Source of the DNA: Candidatus Synechococcus calcipolaris G9
Lineage (GTDB): Bacteria > Cyanobacteriota > Cyanobacteriia > Thermosynechococcales > Thermosynechococcaceae
DNA length: 64,000 nt
Direction of reading: 5' to 3'
NCBI RefSeq assembly: GCF_029582805.1
Contig: NZ_JAKKUT010000002.1
Span: forward strand, 1 to 64,000
The notes beneath the pieces were generated by a model, which was not told the DNA's origin, searched no databases, and saw only the letters and a list, made by a program, of their open reading frames with translations. The number at the start of each line of letters is the position of its first letter. Position 1 is the first letter of the stretch. The translations under genes and the position numbers were made by a program. Shown here piece after piece: positions 8,705 through 18,539 of the stretch.

Positions 8705-9538
8705 TTATTGGGGAGGATGGGCTAACTCCCCCCGGAAAACCGTAATGGCTTGGCCACGAATATAGACCCGCTCAGAGTCATGGCGCAAGGTGAGCCACCC
8801 CCCTCGTTCTGAGGCTTGATAGGCCACCAAGTTGGTTTTGCCCAGACGTTGCCCCCAGTAGGGAGTTAAGCTGCAATGGGCGGAACCAGTGACGGGATCC
8901 TCTGGGATGCCCAGTTGGGGGGCAAAAAAACGGGAGATAAAGTCAAGATCAGGTTCCCTGGAAAGGGCCGTGACAATGACACCCCGGCAGGATAATTGGG
9001 CCAGAGCAATCAAATCCGGTTGGAGTTGGCGGAGGTGCTGGTCGCTATCCAGTTCCAGAAAGTAATCGGGGCCAGCTTCCCCCATAAATGCAACATTAGG
9101 GCCAAAAATCTGCTCTAGAATCTGGCGATCGCCCTGGGATTGGATGGCTGTAATGGCTTGACTGGGGAAGTTGAGTTCGAGCCACCCCTGATGGTTTTCT
9201 GCGGTCAATTCACCACTGCGGGTCATAAAACGGGCGATCGCTGATTCTGGTAAGAATCCTTCAGACCAGAGAATATGGGCGGCGGCTAGGGTGGCATGGC
9301 CACAGAGATCCACCTCCGCTACGGGGGTAAACCAACGTAATTGATACCCATGATCTTGGGGCACGTCTTGGGGGACACCTTGGGGCACTAAGAAGGCGGT
9401 TTCCGATAAATTCATTTCTGCGGCCAGGGATCGTAGCCAATCATCCCCCGGAAACTGGGGCAGAATACACACGGCGGCGGGATTGCCACTAAAGGGGCGA
9501 TCGCTAAAGGCATCCACCTGAAATAAAGGAATGGTCAT
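8705..9538 (-). CDS. PhzF family isomerase/epimerase
   Basis: A 277-residue PhzF-fold protein. It starts IPLFQVDAFSDRPFSGNPAAVC, carries the conserved LRWFTPVAEVDLCGHATLAAAH block, and has EDPVTGSAHCSL in the second half. The Glu of MNLSETAFL corresponds to the acid/base Glu of PhzF. Family members isomerise small acids; there is no phenazine cluster here, so a phenazine role is not implied. It runs divergently from gifB's far end and is followed on the same strand by an amino-acid binding protein gene about 90 bases upstream. Confidence 0.87.
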   Translation of the reverse strand: MTIPLFQVDAFSDRPFSGNPAAVCILPQFPGDDWLRSLAAEMNLSETAFLVPQGVPQDVPQDHGYQLRWFTPVAEVDLCGHATLAAAHILWSEGFLPESAIARFMTRSGELTAENHQGWLELNFPSQAITAIQSQGDRQILEQIFGPNVAFMGEAGPDYFLELDSDQHLRQLQPDLIALAQLSCRGVIVTALSREPDLDFISRFFAPQLGIPEDPVTGSAHCSLTPYWGQRLGKTNLVAYQASERGGWLTLRHDSERVYIRGQAITVFRGELAHPPQ

Positions 9539-9595
9539 ACCGATGCCTTCCTGTTGTGGACAGTTCTAAGCAATGCCATTCTGAACGATTTCGCT

Positions 9596-10525
9596 CTAAA
9601 CAATGCCAATTTCCGCCTGTTGCTCATTCCACAGGTTCCAATTTTTGTAAATGTCCTTTAGGGTACCATCTTGCTTGAGGCGGGCGATCGCCTCATCCAC
9701 TTCCGTTTGCAGGGCACTGGCCTGGGGATTATTTTTATTAAAGGCTATGACATAGTTATTAAGAAAAATGGGGACACCAATGGGTTTGAGGGCGGTATTT
9801 CTCGCGGAGCCGGGGCCGGTTCCCAGGACGTAGTAGGCCACAATCGGATAATCAATCAGTACCGCATCAATAGCCCCCTGGGCCAGATCATCAAAGGGAA
9901 GCTCACCAACATAGCTGCGGAGGGTGATTTGGGGATCCTGGGTCAAAATTTTCTCGGCTCGATAGCCTGCCCCTGTACCGACGGTCATGCCCGCCAAATC
10001 CTTGAGGGTGAGTTCACTGTCTTGGTTGGCATCGGCAAACCGAGGATCGTCGGCCCGCACCACAATCTGTTGGCCGTAACGGTAATAGGGCTGGGAGAAC
10101 AGTTGGGTCTGCTCGCGATCGCTGGTTACTTCCCAGCCGTTTAGGATCAGATCAAAGCGGTTGGCGGCCAAGGCATTGGCCAGTTCAGGATAGGGCGTAT
10201 CTCTAAATTCACTGGTCACTCCCATTAATTGGGCGATCGCCTTGGCAATCTCCACTTCAAAGCCAATAAGCTCACTGGAATCCTCTGGATCAAAAAAGAC
10301 ATAGGGGGCCCCATTGTCCGATTCCGCTCCCCATTGCAATATCCCTGGGGTGAGGAGGTCAGCACTGCTTACGGGGATGGGGTCAGCCATGCTATTTATC
10401 GGAGTCTCATTGGTCGATTCCACCGCCGGAGTACAGCCCCCAAGGACTGATTTCAAGGTTCCTGTCAGGAGAACCAAGCCAGCGGTTTTACCCACTCGCC
10501 CTATGAATTGACGACGTTTTAACAT
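9596..10525 (-). CDS. Amino-acid ABC transporter substrate-binding lipoprotein
   Basis: A 309-residue periplasmic binding protein of the polar amino acid family (SBP_bac_3). The core begins PYVFFDPEDSSELIGFEVEIAKAIA and includes DLAGMTVGTGAGYRAEKIL and AIDAVLIDYPI. The N-terminus has a twin-arginine-like KRRQFIG, a hydrophobic stretch, and a lipobox LGGC, so it is probably a lipoprotein. I moved the start 29 codons inward from the longest frame, to the ATG at 10525, because GAGGG precedes it and the signal peptide starts there. This also removes an overlap with the upstream gene. No permease or ATPase lies beside it, so its transporter partners are elsewhere. Confidence 0.85.
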   Translation of the reverse strand: MLKRRQFIGRVGKTAGLVLLTGTLKSVLGGCTPAVESTNETPINSMADPIPVSSADLLTPGILQWGAESDNGAPYVFFDPEDSSELIGFEVEIAKAIAQLMGVTSEFRDTPYPELANALAANRFDLILNGWEVTSDREQTQLFSQPYYRYGQQIVVRADDPRFADANQDSELTLKDLAGMTVGTGAGYRAEKILTQDPQITLRSYVGELPFDDLAQGAIDAVLIDYPIVAYYVLGTGPGSARNTALKPIGVPIFLNNYVIAFNKNNPQASALQTEVDEAIARLKQDGTLKDIYKNWNLWNEQQAEIGIV

Positions 10526-10592
10526 CTGATGTCCCTCAGGGTGCCGACTGCCATGAATAGACCTGTATATTTCATTTTTTGGATTTTCATCC

Positions 10593-12566
10593 TTAGCGGG
10601 TTCCTGGTACAATCACGCCATCCTCTGATGTGCCCAACACTGGACTGCTAAAGGGATCTGGTGTTCCTCGCCAATTAAAGCCACTGAGGCGGAACATCAC
10701 CGCAGCTATTTGGCGATCGAGGTTATAGCGCACACCCAAACCGTAGGTACGGCGATGGTAGTCCAGGAAAACATCCGTATTAAATATCGCCCCAGTTTCC
10801 ACATTAATTTGCATTTGAGTTCCAACCCGAATCGGGCCGTAGACCTGCTGCATCAGCCCCACATTGACCACGCTAAAATCCACAATCCGGTCAAAGAGGA
10901 AAGGGGAGGATTGATTATTAAACGTGTAGGAGTAACCTAAATCAAAACTGGTGTAGTCAAACCAATTTCGGGAGAAATGACCCACCTGGCCACGAAAGCC
11001 GAGGCCACTGCGGATGGCTGGTTGGGTACTGCCATTAGTATAAAGGTTGGCAATCCCTGCGGCCCCAGTATAAAACTGGACAAAGGGTTGAATTGGTTCG
11101 GGGCTATAGCGCAAGCCCTCGCTGCGGGTTGGTGGCAGGGTATCCCCTTCCCAGATGGACATACCCCAGTTGAAATTGACCACACCTTGAATGCGTCCCA
11201 AACTTGGCCGCGGGGGCAGGGTGATTAAATCACTATTAGCGGTGACGTATTGCCCACCCACCAGATAATCAATGGTTGCCCCGGTATTGCCGAGGGGATA
11301 GACCGGCGAGGTGAGGGTGCCACCAAAGCTACTGCGTAATTCCTGCTCCCTCAGGGAACCATTAAAAATCCGCTCCCGATAGATGGAGCGTAGGCTTAGC
11401 CAGTGATTTTTGCCGAGGTCTTGATCTAGTTGCAGTAGGGCCCGCGAGGTATCCCCCCAATTGCTGGCATCCAGGGTGGTCAACAATCCATAGGCCCCCA
11501 AGCGGGTGCGTGGGCTAAAGTCATGGGAAATATCGACGGTGGCCCCGTAACTGTCGGACCGACCTACGGAAAAGTCATTAGAAATAATTCTCTGTAGATA
11601 AATTGCCGGTGAAATCACTACCCTACTGGCGTTGGTATTGAGTAGATGAAACCGACGGGTAAAATACAATCCGCCCCGATCCTCCTCGTCGTAGCCCGGC
11701 TCAATGGGTAAAAACTCGTAGGGCCGGCCCACCACATAGCGGCGCACAAACACGGGCAGGGCAATTCGTTGATCAAAAACCAGTCGCCCTCCGCGGGCTA
11801 AGAGTACGGTATCCCCCTTGGGGGTAGTGGTGATGGTGGCATTATTGGCCCGATATTCCAATTCCGGCGGAGTAAAGGGATCGTTCGTAACCCGTAAATT
11901 GGTGGCAATCCAACGCTGACCATCAAATTCAAGGCGATCGGCTTGGAATCGCATACGCTCAACGTCTGCGGTGGCGATCGCCTGGGGGGAACGGGGTCTA
12001 CCTGGGGCAAATCCGGGCAATCCCAATGTATCTAAGGGATCAACACGTTGGCTGAAATCCAAATCCTGGCTACCCCGGCGGGCATTCACCACACCAACGG
12101 CATTGATCACCACGCCCCGATCCAGGACAAGATTATATTCCAGGCGATCGCCCCGTAGGGTTTGATCTCCCCGTTGCAAGACCACATTTCCCTCAGCAAC
12201 TAAAATCTGATTATCCAAATCCGTTTGCACCACATCGGCGGTGAGTTCGGCTTCACGAAAGCGGATCAGGACATTGCCAATGGCATTAAATAGGCGGCGG
12301 AGGAGGTCGTATTCCTGGCGATCGGAAATGGCCTCTAGGGGGTCTTCCCTGATAACGGCGGTATCGGCATCGGCCTGGGTTAGGCGAAGAGGGTTTGGGT
12401 AATGATTAGGCGATGGGGAGGGAGGAACCGCTCCATTGGGACGAACGGTTGTACCCAATAGATCCGACTCAGGAGTTCCGGCGAGGGTGTCGATCTCTAC
12501 CGGCTGAGGGGAAACTAGGGGTGGGGGTGCAATATCTGGGGGGGGAAGGGGAAAAGGCATATCCAC
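10593..12566 (-). CDS. LptD-like outer-membrane protein (DUF3769)
   Basis: A 657-residue protein. After a proline-rich start comes an OstA/LptA-like beta-jellyroll (about 85-260; VVQTDLDNQILVAEGNVVLQ and GDRLEYN are typical), then a long beta-barrel region with alternating hydrophobic residues and many aromatic turns to the C-terminus. This is the cyanobacterial DUF3769 family, the counterpart of LptD that places lipopolysaccharide in the outer membrane. No clear N-terminal signal peptide is visible: the ATG is followed directly by prolines. The true start may lie elsewhere or the export route may be unusual. Confidence 0.8.
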   Translation of the reverse strand: MDMPFPLPPPDIAPPPLVSPQPVEIDTLAGTPESDLLGTTVRPNGAVPPSPSPNHYPNPLRLTQADADTAVIREDPLEAISDRQEYDLLRRLFNAIGNVLIRFREAELTADVVQTDLDNQILVAEGNVVLQRGDQTLRGDRLEYNLVLDRGVVINAVGVVNARRGSQDLDFSQRVDPLDTLGLPGFAPGRPRSPQAIATADVERMRFQADRLEFDGQRWIATNLRVTNDPFTPPELEYRANNATITTTPKGDTVLLARGGRLVFDQRIALPVFVRRYVVGRPYEFLPIEPGYDEEDRGGLYFTRRFHLLNTNASRVVISPAIYLQRIISNDFSVGRSDSYGATVDISHDFSPRTRLGAYGLLTTLDASNWGDTSRALLQLDQDLGKNHWLSLRSIYRERIFNGSLREQELRSSFGGTLTSPVYPLGNTGATIDYLVGGQYVTANSDLITLPPRPSLGRIQGVVNFNWGMSIWEGDTLPPTRSEGLRYSPEPIQPFVQFYTGAAGIANLYTNGSTQPAIRSGLGFRGQVGHFSRNWFDYTSFDLGYSYTFNNQSSPFLFDRIVDFSVVNVGLMQQVYGPIRVGTQMQINVETGAIFNTDVFLDYHRRTYGLGVRYNLDRQIAAVMFRLSGFNWRGTPDPFSSPVLGTSEDGVIVPGTR

Positions 12567-12624
12567 ACACGAGTTACTGCCTTCGCTACTTTAAGGGATT
12601 CTTCCCCCCAATGGCGAGAGGGGT

Positions 12625-12741
12625 CTAGTCGAGATCCTTACGCTTGGGGTTGCGGGAGGGATCTCCAGAGAGAAAACCAAAGACAAAGAGAAGGACAAAG
12701 AATGTAACAACAATATATACGGTGATTCTTAGGGTTTCCAT
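12625..12741 (-). CDS. psbI: Photosystem II reaction center protein I
   Basis: A 38-residue protein starting [17 protein letters not shown]. One transmembrane helix (about 4-26) is followed by a polar tail [12 protein letters not shown]. It matches PsbI nearly residue for residue; PsbI is a peripheral helix next to D1 used early in photosystem II assembly. The gene lies between tyrS and the LptD-like gene, all on the same strand, with about 60 bases to the latter. Confidence 0.97.
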   Translation of the reverse strand: METLRITVYIVVTFFVLLFVFGFLSGDPSRNPKRKDLD

Positions 12742-12843
12742 GGTTAAATCAGCGGTTTCTAAACAGCAGCGTCAGTTTTCCATCATAGCCTGAGGATGAT
12801 CCCCTGCGATCGCCATTTCTGATTTTCAAATAGTTGATGTGGT

Positions 12844-14064
12844 TTAGGGAACAAAACGAATAAATTTCTTTTTGCCCACCTGAAGAACCTGACCGATAAT
12901 GTCTGTACCCTCGGCGATCGCTAGGTCGGGATCCATGACTTTTTCACCATTGAGACGCACCCCACCCCCCTTAATTTGCCGCCGGGCCTCACTACTACTG
13001 GAGCAGAGTTTGGTTTGGCTAATCAGGTAGGAGATTTTTAAGGGAAAGGTTAAATCCCCCAAGGAAAACTCCGGTAGGCTCTCGGCCTGGGCCATGGCTC
13101 CCTGGGTGACGATCGCCGCCAATTCTCTTTGGGTTTGCTGGGCGAGTTCCCGTCCATGGTATTGACCCACCACCTCAAGGGCAAGGAGTTTTTGGCGATC
13201 GCGGGGGTTGGGGGGTAAATCTTCTAGGGGTAGATCCGTGAGCAATTCTAGGTACTGATTGATCACTCCATCCGGCACTTTTTCCAGCTTTGAGTACATG
13301 CTAACCGCCGACTCGGTGAGGGCGACATAATTCCCCAGGGACTTGGACATTTTTTGAATGCCATCGGTGCCGGGCAAAATGGGCATGAGTAGGCCAAACT
13401 GGGGCGATCGCTGAAAATGCCGCTGCAAATCCCGGCCCACCGCAATATTAAACTTCTGATCCGTACCGCCAAGTTCCACATCCGCTTCAATGGCCACCGA
13501 GTCATAGCCCTGCATCAACGGATAAAGAAACTCATGCAAAAAAATGGGATTCCCCTTGCCATAGCGTTCTGAGAAACCTTCCTTGGCCAACATTTGCCCC
13601 ACGGTCATTGTCGAGAGCAAGTTTAAGATTTTGCTCAGGTTAAGCTGGGAGAGCCATTCCGAGTTATAGCAAATTTCCAAGCGATCGGGAGTATCAAAAT
13701 CCAGGATCGGCCGCACCTGCTCCAGATAGGTTTTTACGTTGGCCTGCACGTCCTCAGGGGTGAGTTGTCGCCGCACGTCCGATTTACCCGTTGGATCGCC
13801 AATCTGAGCCGTGAAGTCCCCCATAATTAACACTGCACAATGGCCCGCATCCTGGAACTGGCGCAACTTTCGCAGGACAATACTATGACCTAAATGGACA
13901 TCGCTGCCCGTGGGGTCAATCCCCAATTTAATCCGCAGGGGGCGATCGCAGGTTTTGAGGCGATGCCAAAGACAATCCAGTGGCTGATCCGTGGGATGGC
14001 CATCGGGGAACACCTCAACAACGCCCCGCTGTAACTCCTGTAAGTGATCTTTTGAATGATCCAT
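12844..14064 (-). CDS. tyrS: Tyrosyl-tRNA synthetase
   Basis: A 406-residue class I synthetase that charges tRNA-Tyr. The HIGH-type motif appears as HLGHS in [15 protein letters not shown], the KMSKS loop is intact ([12 protein letters not shown]), and the C-terminal 65 residues form an S4 RNA-binding domain ([22 protein letters not shown]). The length is normal for the long bacterial TyrS type. It lies about 100 bases upstream of psbI on the same strand and is divergent from the penicillin-binding protein gene; the 180 bases between must hold both promoters. Confidence 0.96.
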   Translation of the reverse strand: MDHSKDHLQELQRGVVEVFPDGHPTDQPLDCLWHRLKTCDRPLRIKLGIDPTGSDVHLGHSIVLRKLRQFQDAGHCAVLIMGDFTAQIGDPTGKSDVRRQLTPEDVQANVKTYLEQVRPILDFDTPDRLEICYNSEWLSQLNLSKILNLLSTMTVGQMLAKEGFSERYGKGNPIFLHEFLYPLMQGYDSVAIEADVELGGTDQKFNIAVGRDLQRHFQRSPQFGLLMPILPGTDGIQKMSKSLGNYVALTESAVSMYSKLEKVPDGVINQYLELLTDLPLEDLPPNPRDRQKLLALEVVGQYHGRELAQQTQRELAAIVTQGAMAQAESLPEFSLGDLTFPLKISYLISQTKLCSSSSEARRQIKGGGVRLNGEKVMDPDLAIAEGTDIIGQVLQVGKKKFIRFVP

Positions 14065-14243
14065 TAAAATGCTTCAAACCCCTAACTGGCCCGCTTTCTC
14101 AGCAAGTTAACATCATGCCATGCTATCAGGCAGACTTCAAAATGGTATGCTAGCTAGATATTAATCCGTATAAATTCACCTTCGTCAGTATAGTACTGGA
14201 TAGGACTTCTAGGGTCTCGGCGTTTAGTTCCAGGTGAGGATAA

Positions 14244-16166
14244 GTGTCAACAAGTACTGTCGGCCCAAAATCAATCAACCCACCCACCCCCAAGTCTGGC
14301 TTTTTCCAGGGGGTGATCCAAGCTACGGGCAAAACCTTTTTGGTGGGGATGACCTTGACTACGGCAGCCCTGGCGGGGGGAATTTTGGGGTTGGCCATCA
14401 GTTTTCGGAACTTGCCCGATGTGCGATCTCTGCGGGGGTATATCCCCAGTGAAACCACCCATATTTACGACATTAACGGCACCTTACTCATCAGTCTCCA
14501 CGATGAGGAAAACCGTGAAGTGGTTCCCCTGGACGAAATTTCCCCCGACTTAAAACGGGCCGTCATTGCCATTGAAGACAGTAGCTTTTATCAGCATCGG
14601 GGTATTAATCCCATTGGGGTGTCCCGGGCCTTTATGGCTAATCTTCGGGCCGGTAGCACCGTTGAGGGCGGCTCTACCCTGACGATGCAGTTGGTGAAAA
14701 ATCTGTTTCTCAGTCAGGAGCGGGCCATTAGCCGGAAAGCTGCGGAAGCAGTGCTAGCCATGCGTCTAGAGCAGATTTTCAATAAAGATGAAATCCTGGA
14801 AATGTACTTAAACCAGGTCTATTGGGGACACAACACCTACGGCGTTGAGACGGCTGCCGAAAGTTATTTCAAAAAGTCCGCCAAGGATCTCACCCTGGGA
14901 GAGGCGGCGATGATGGCGGGGATCATCCAAGCACCGGAAGCCTACAGCCCCTTTGCCAGTTTAGAGACCGCGAAGGAACGTCAAAAGGTTGTCCTGAATC
15001 GGATGGTGGAGCTAGGTTGGATTAGCCAGGGGGAAGCTACAGCGGCGGCCCAAGAACCCATTGAACTAGGAGAGATTACGTCCTTTCAGCGGAGTCGTAG
15101 TCCCTGGGTGACGGATGGAGTCATCCAAGAACTCAACGATCGCTTTGGCCGGGAGGCGGTGATTCGCGGCGGTATGCGGGTACAAACGACCGTTGATCTG
15201 AAAACCCAAGAAATTGCCGAAGCGGCGGTGAAACGCGGCCACCAGCGACTACGCTCCGGCGGCATTCGGGCCGGTCAAGTGGCCCTAGCGGCGGTGGATC
15301 CCCGCACCCACTATGTCAAGGCGATCGTCGGTGGAACGGACTATCGCGAAAGCCAATTTAACCGGGCAACCCAGGCCATGCGTCAACCGGGTTCTGCCTT
15401 TAAGCCCTTTGTTTTCTACGGTGCCTACGCCACGGGTAAGTTTACGCCCGACTCCACCATTAACGATACTCAGGTCAGCTATCAGGATGGTAGTGGTCGC
15501 TATGTTCCCCAGAACTACGATCGCAGTTTCATGGGCCCCATCACCATGCGGACGGCCCTCGCAACATCCCGTAATATTCCCGCCATTGTCCTCGGTCAAC
15601 AGGTGGGCCTAGACAGGATAATTGAAATTTGTCGCAGCCTCGGCATCACCAGTCCGATTTTGCCGGTGATCTCTCTGCCCCTAGGGGCGGTGGATTTGAC
15701 TCCCCTAGAAATGTCGGCGGCCTTTGCTACTTTTGCTAATAACGGCTGGCAGTCAGAAACAACCATGATTGTGCAGGTGACAGATAATAGTGGTCACCTA
15801 CTCCTGGATAATACCCCCCGTCCCCAACTGGTCTTAGACCCCTGGGCTGCCGCAGCCTTGAACAATACGATGGAAAGCGTCATTACTAGCGGAACCGGAG
15901 CTGGGGCAAGTTTGGGCCGACCGGCAGCGGGTAAAACTGGAACGACGTCCTCGGAGCGGGACATCTGGTTTGTGGGCTATGTGCCCCAACTTTCGGCGGC
16001 GGTGTGGGCTGGCAATGATGACTACAGCCCCATTGGGCGAGGGGCAACGGGCGGCGGATTCATGGCACCCATCTGGCAAGACTTTATGAGTAAAGCCCTA
16101 GAAGGAGTGCCCTCGGAATCCTTTACGCCAATGTCTAAGTTCCCGCGCCCCCAACCCCAGAACTAG
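14244..16166 (+). CDS. Class A penicillin-binding protein (transglycosylase/transpeptidase)
   Basis: A 640-residue bifunctional peptidoglycan synthase. It has an N-terminal membrane anchor (about 28-52), a GT51 transglycosylase with the catalytic [11 protein letters not shown] motif, and a transpeptidase with SxxK at GSAFKPF, SxN as SRN and KTG as GKTGTT. All active-site motifs are intact. It starts at GTG 14244, preceded by GAGGAT. Its TAG stop overlaps the stop of the convergent psbM. It resembles the cyanobacterial PBP1A-like proteins; the exact paralogue cannot be named from sequence alone. Confidence 0.93.
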   Translation: MSTSTVGPKSINPPTPKSGFFQGVIQATGKTFLVGMTLTTAALAGGILGLAISFRNLPDVRSLRGYIPSETTHIYDINGTLLISLHDEENREVVPLDEISPDLKRAVIAIEDSSFYQHRGINPIGVSRAFMANLRAGSTVEGGSTLTMQLVKNLFLSQERAISRKAAEAVLAMRLEQIFNKDEILEMYLNQVYWGHNTYGVETAAESYFKKSAKDLTLGEAAMMAGIIQAPEAYSPFASLETAKERQKVVLNRMVELGWISQGEATAAAQEPIELGEITSFQRSRSPWVTDGVIQELNDRFGREAVIRGGMRVQTTVDLKTQEIAEAAVKRGHQRLRSGGIRAGQVALAAVDPRTHYVKAIVGGTDYRESQFNRATQAMRQPGSAFKPFVFYGAYATGKFTPDSTINDTQVSYQDGSGRYVPQNYDRSFMGPITMRTALATSRNIPAIVLGQQVGLDRIIEICRSLGITSPILPVISLPLGAVDLTPLEMSAAFATFANNGWQSETTMIVQVTDNSGHLLLDNTPRPQLVLDPWAAAALNNTMESVITSGTGAGASLGRPAAGKTGTTSSERDIWFVGYVPQLSAAVWAGNDDYSPIGRGATGGGFMAPIWQDFMSKALEGVPSESFTPMSKFPRPQPQN

Positions 16167-16273
16167 CTACTGCTTTTTTGACTTTCAGTTTGTACGTACA
16201 AAATAATCAGAAACACGGTGGGGACAAGAACGAACATCGCCGTGGCAATTAAGCCTAGGTTGTTTACAGGCAT
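16163..16273 (-). CDS. psbM: Photosystem II protein M
   Basis: A 36-residue single-helix protein [18 protein letters not shown] with a helix through residues 6-27 and the polar tail [11 protein letters not shown]. It matches PsbM, which sits at the photosystem II dimer interface. The stop codon shares bases with the stop of the penicillin-binding protein gene on the other strand, so the two transcripts overlap tail to tail. Confidence 0.96.
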   Translation of the reverse strand: MPVNNLGLIATAMFVLVPTVFLIILYVQTESQKSSS

Positions 16274-16470
16274 GGCTTTTTAACCTATAGGATGACTGTG
16301 ACAGATCACGGTTATTGTATCATTTTTGAGTCTAGGCATTGGAGCTACCGTAAGATTAGTTATGCCGCCTTAAGTTATCGGTGGAGACGTATTTGAAAGC
16401 TTATCTCTAAGTTGCGATCCCCCAAGGGGGATTTAACTAGAGCACAGCCGCAAATAAGATGTTGAATGAT

Positions 16471-16857
16471 TCAGTTATCAGTAATCAGTTTTGTTGGTTC
16501 TGCATCATGCAAACCAGGCACAATAAGCCATAGCCACATTCGACATTTGAATAAGCGCAAGGGCAAGAGTTCTTCGGGAAAAGTTTGCTGACCGTGCCCC
16601 TGCCAGTGCCCTAGATTAGCAAGCTGTTGTTTGGCACAGGGCGGAAAGAGATCTCCAGGCTTGCCCTTATCGGGGCTGTAACCAGGATCGTTTTCTTCTA
16701 GGGACACCAAATCAGGCAAGCGTCCATTTTGGGCGTAGGGACAAGGTTTGCCGTTCAGTTCTGCTGAAATCATCCCAGAGCAAATCAGGGTGTCAGGATA
16801 AATTTTGCCCTCGGGAGAGAGGAAGAGGGCTTTAGGAGGAAGATTGACACCGCTCAT
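16471..16857 (-). CDS. Hypothetical protein at the edge of the defence island
   Basis: A 128-residue protein I do not recognise. It contains the phrases LFLSPEGKIYPDT and ELNGKPCPYAQNGRLPDL, several cysteines (DTLICSG, PPCAKQ, FKCRM), and a Trp-rich hydrophobic patch near residue 108. No membrane helix is certain. It lies downstream of the XRE regulator gene with a gap of 90 bases, on the same strand as the toxin-antitoxin chain, and could be its last member. It is probably real because codon use is regular and both ends are clean, but a function cannot be given. Confidence 0.5.
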   Translation of the reverse strand: MSGVNLPPKALFLSPEGKIYPDTLICSGMISAELNGKPCPYAQNGRLPDLVSLEENDPGYSPDKGKPGDLFPPCAKQQLANLGHWQGHGQQTFPEELLPLRLFKCRMWLWLIVPGLHDAEPTKLITDN

Positions 16858-16947
16858 ACAGGATACCGATAAGAGATTTCACATCAGGAGTACACCTGAT
16901 CGTTTATCAGTATTTTGTGCGCTCACCGCACAAAAGTCAATATTGTT

Positions 16948-17445
16948 TCATGAATCTGTTGAAGGTTCTGCAAAATTGACTTGTTTGGCAACTATGTTGA
17001 GGAGCTTGCATTTGGAGCGATCTGGTTCGTATTTGCTGTTTTCCCATTCGCTTATAGTTTCTCGGCGAACGCCTAGCTCACTAGCAAATTGCTCCTGGTT
17101 AAGACCTTTGGCAATTCTCAGTGCCTTAATCGCGTCAGCATTCCAGATGATTTCACCGTCCTGTCGCTGAATGTGATAAGTTGCCCGAAAAGTCTTGAAG
17201 GTAACGGTTTGCTGAGCCAAATCTACACACTCAACTTGGTAGCCTGCGCTAATCCAAGCCCCGGCTTGGAGTGGGCTAGAGCTATCGCGGTTGCTCCACC
17301 AGTTTTTCTTCCTGCGTGCTGAGTCAGGAAGTGAGCAACCCATTAAGACTTCGATTTCGGCGAAAGTCAGTGTCACTGCTGCTTGATTGCAGTAGTGCAG
17401 GTGTTCATAGAGTGGGTAGTACTTGCTTCCAGGTTTAATGCTCAT
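16948..17445 (-). CDS. XRE-type helix-turn-helix regulator
   Basis: A 165-residue protein. The first 85 residues form a small unknown domain (SKYYPLYEHLHYC, FAEIEVLMGCSLPDSARRKKNWWSN). Residues about 95-155 are a Cro/C1-type helix-turn-helix (LRIAKGLNQEQFASELGVRRETISEWENSK). It most likely binds DNA to regulate the cluster. Its start overlaps the HepT-like gene's stop by four bases (ATGA-type coupling), making it the fifth member of a chain of overlapping genes that begins with the VapB-like antitoxin. Confidence 0.82.
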   Translation of the reverse strand: MSIKPGSKYYPLYEHLHYCNQAAVTLTFAEIEVLMGCSLPDSARRKKNWWSNRDSSSPLQAGAWISAGYQVECVDLAQQTVTFKTFRATYHIQRQDGEIIWNADAIKALRIAKGLNQEQFASELGVRRETISEWENSKYEPDRSKCKLLNIVAKQVNFAEPSTDS

Positions 17446-17798
17446 TGTTCATTAGGCAATGAGGATAACAAGGTTTCCAGTTGGGCAAGTAGCGGTTCTA
17501 ACTCTGAGATAACCGTTGTCCAAATCGTTTGTTGGCGAATTTCGTCGTAACGGTGAATCAGGATATTGCGTAACCCAATAATTCTACGCCAGTCAATCTC
17601 TGGATGGGTTTGTCGAAATTCATCCGACAGTCTACGAGCGGCTTCCCCTAAGATTTCAAACTGTCTTTCTACGGCACTCTGGATGAGTGCGCTGTCTAGA
17701 TAAGCCTCATCGGTCAGGCTCGTTGTAAATTCCTGAATCCGGCGAATGGCGCTGACCATATCCCACAGTGATCCAGCATCACGGTTGTTTGCTTGCAT
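17442..17798 (-). CDS. hepT: HepT-like (DUF86) ribonuclease toxin
   Basis: A 118-residue HEPN-fold protein of the DUF86/HepT family. The catalytic RX4HXY motif is intact as RNILIHRY near residue 80, preceded by the usual EILGEAARRLSDEFR helix. HepT toxins cleave or otherwise block RNA and are neutralised by the MntA nucleotidyltransferase, which AMPylates the Tyr of this motif. The mntA-like gene lies immediately upstream and overlaps by 20 bases. Coordinates are the full open frame from its ATG. Confidence 0.9.
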   Translation of the reverse strand: MQANNRDAGSLWDMVSAIRRIQEFTTSLTDEAYLDSALIQSAVERQFEILGEAARRLSDEFRQTHPEIDWRRIIGLRNILIHRYDEIRQQTIWTTVISELEPLLAQLETLLSSLPNEQ

Positions 17799-18129
17799 AG
17801 ATCACCTGATGAGTTCGTAAAATTTCGTGCCGTCGATAGGGATTTTTCAGCCCTTCTTTATCGGCAATATCCACCTTGCGCTTGAATAAGGTTTCAAGTT
17901 CATCTTTCATATCGACCCAATCAAACAAGCTCCAGCCTGGGTTGGGGGCAAAGGTAATGAGAACATCAATATCGCTATCGGGGCGAAAGTCATCCCGCAG
18001 AACGGAACCGAACAGAGCAAACTCGATAATGTGCCAGCGTTGGCAAAACTTAGCAATCTGAGCGGGCGATGCCGGGATGCGTTGATTAATAGGGGGTTTT
18101 AGTTGAGAAATCATGATCCAACACCTCAA
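17779..18129 (-). CDS. mntA: MntA-like nucleotidyltransferase antitoxin
   Basis: A 116-residue minimal nucleotidyltransferase. The signature GSX10DXD is present as FGSVLRDDFRPDSDIDVLITF, which holds the metal-binding aspartates. In HepT-MntA pairs this enzyme silences HepT by adding AMP to its active-site Tyr. The frame opens at 18129, overlapping the PIN toxin's stop by four bases. A second ATG five codons in (18114) has a better ribosome site (GAGG) and may be the true start. Confidence 0.9.
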   Translation of the reverse strand: MRCWIMISQLKPPINQRIPASPAQIAKFCQRWHIIEFALFGSVLRDDFRPDSDIDVLITFAPNPGWSLFDWVDMKDELETLFKRKVDIADKEGLKNPYRRHEILRTHQVIYASKQP

Positions 18130-18539
18130 ATCAGCGGGTTGATAATTCGGAGTTTGCCTTCAATCAGTTGATCATGCTGCATATCTTCGGAGTAAAGAAT
18201 GCTGCAATTGTTCAGTAAAGCTGTGCTGACTAGCAAGCTATCCCAATAGGAATAACCATAACAAACATTAATTTTTATGGCTTCAATTACCTGTGTTGCA
18301 GGAATTTCAGTGATATCAAATCCAGCGACGAGTTGAGAGATAACTTCTTGTGCCTGTGCTTGAGTCCGAAATTTCTTTTTTAGCAGGACATTATAAAGTT
18401 CACCCAAAATTTGAGTACTCATGATTAGAGATTCAATTTGAGATGAAAGCAGTGCGTTAACTTTTTCATACTTGTCTGCTGGGTTTTTGCTATAAAGATA
18501 AACCCAAAGATTTGTATCGAGAAGGACTTTATCGCTCAT
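18126..18539 (-). CDS. vapC: PIN-domain VapC-like toxin
   Basis: A 137-residue PIN-domain nuclease. Conserved acidic positions are visible: Asp8 in LLDTNLWVYLYS, Glu43-type residue in ILGELYNVLL, and the YWDSLLVSTALLNNCSILYSEDM block with two further aspartates. VapC-type toxins cleave tRNA or rRNA. The cognate antitoxin gene lies directly upstream with an 11-base overlap. Its own stop overlaps the MntA start, joining two toxin-antitoxin pairs in one operon. Confidence 0.88.
   Translation of the reverse strand: MSDKVLLDTNLWVYLYSKNPADKYEKVNALLSSQIESLIMSTQILGELYNVLLKKKFRTQAQAQEVISQLVAGFDITEIPATQVIEAIKINVCYGYSYWDSLLVSTALLNNCSILYSEDMQHDQLIEGKLRIINPLI

Noticed and set aside
16300-16316. TGTGA-N4-TCACG, a CRP-like palindrome upstream of psbM
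   Set aside because: The known spacing is TGTGA-N6-TCACA; with N4 the half-sites are on the wrong helical register, so I do not call a SyCRP1 site.
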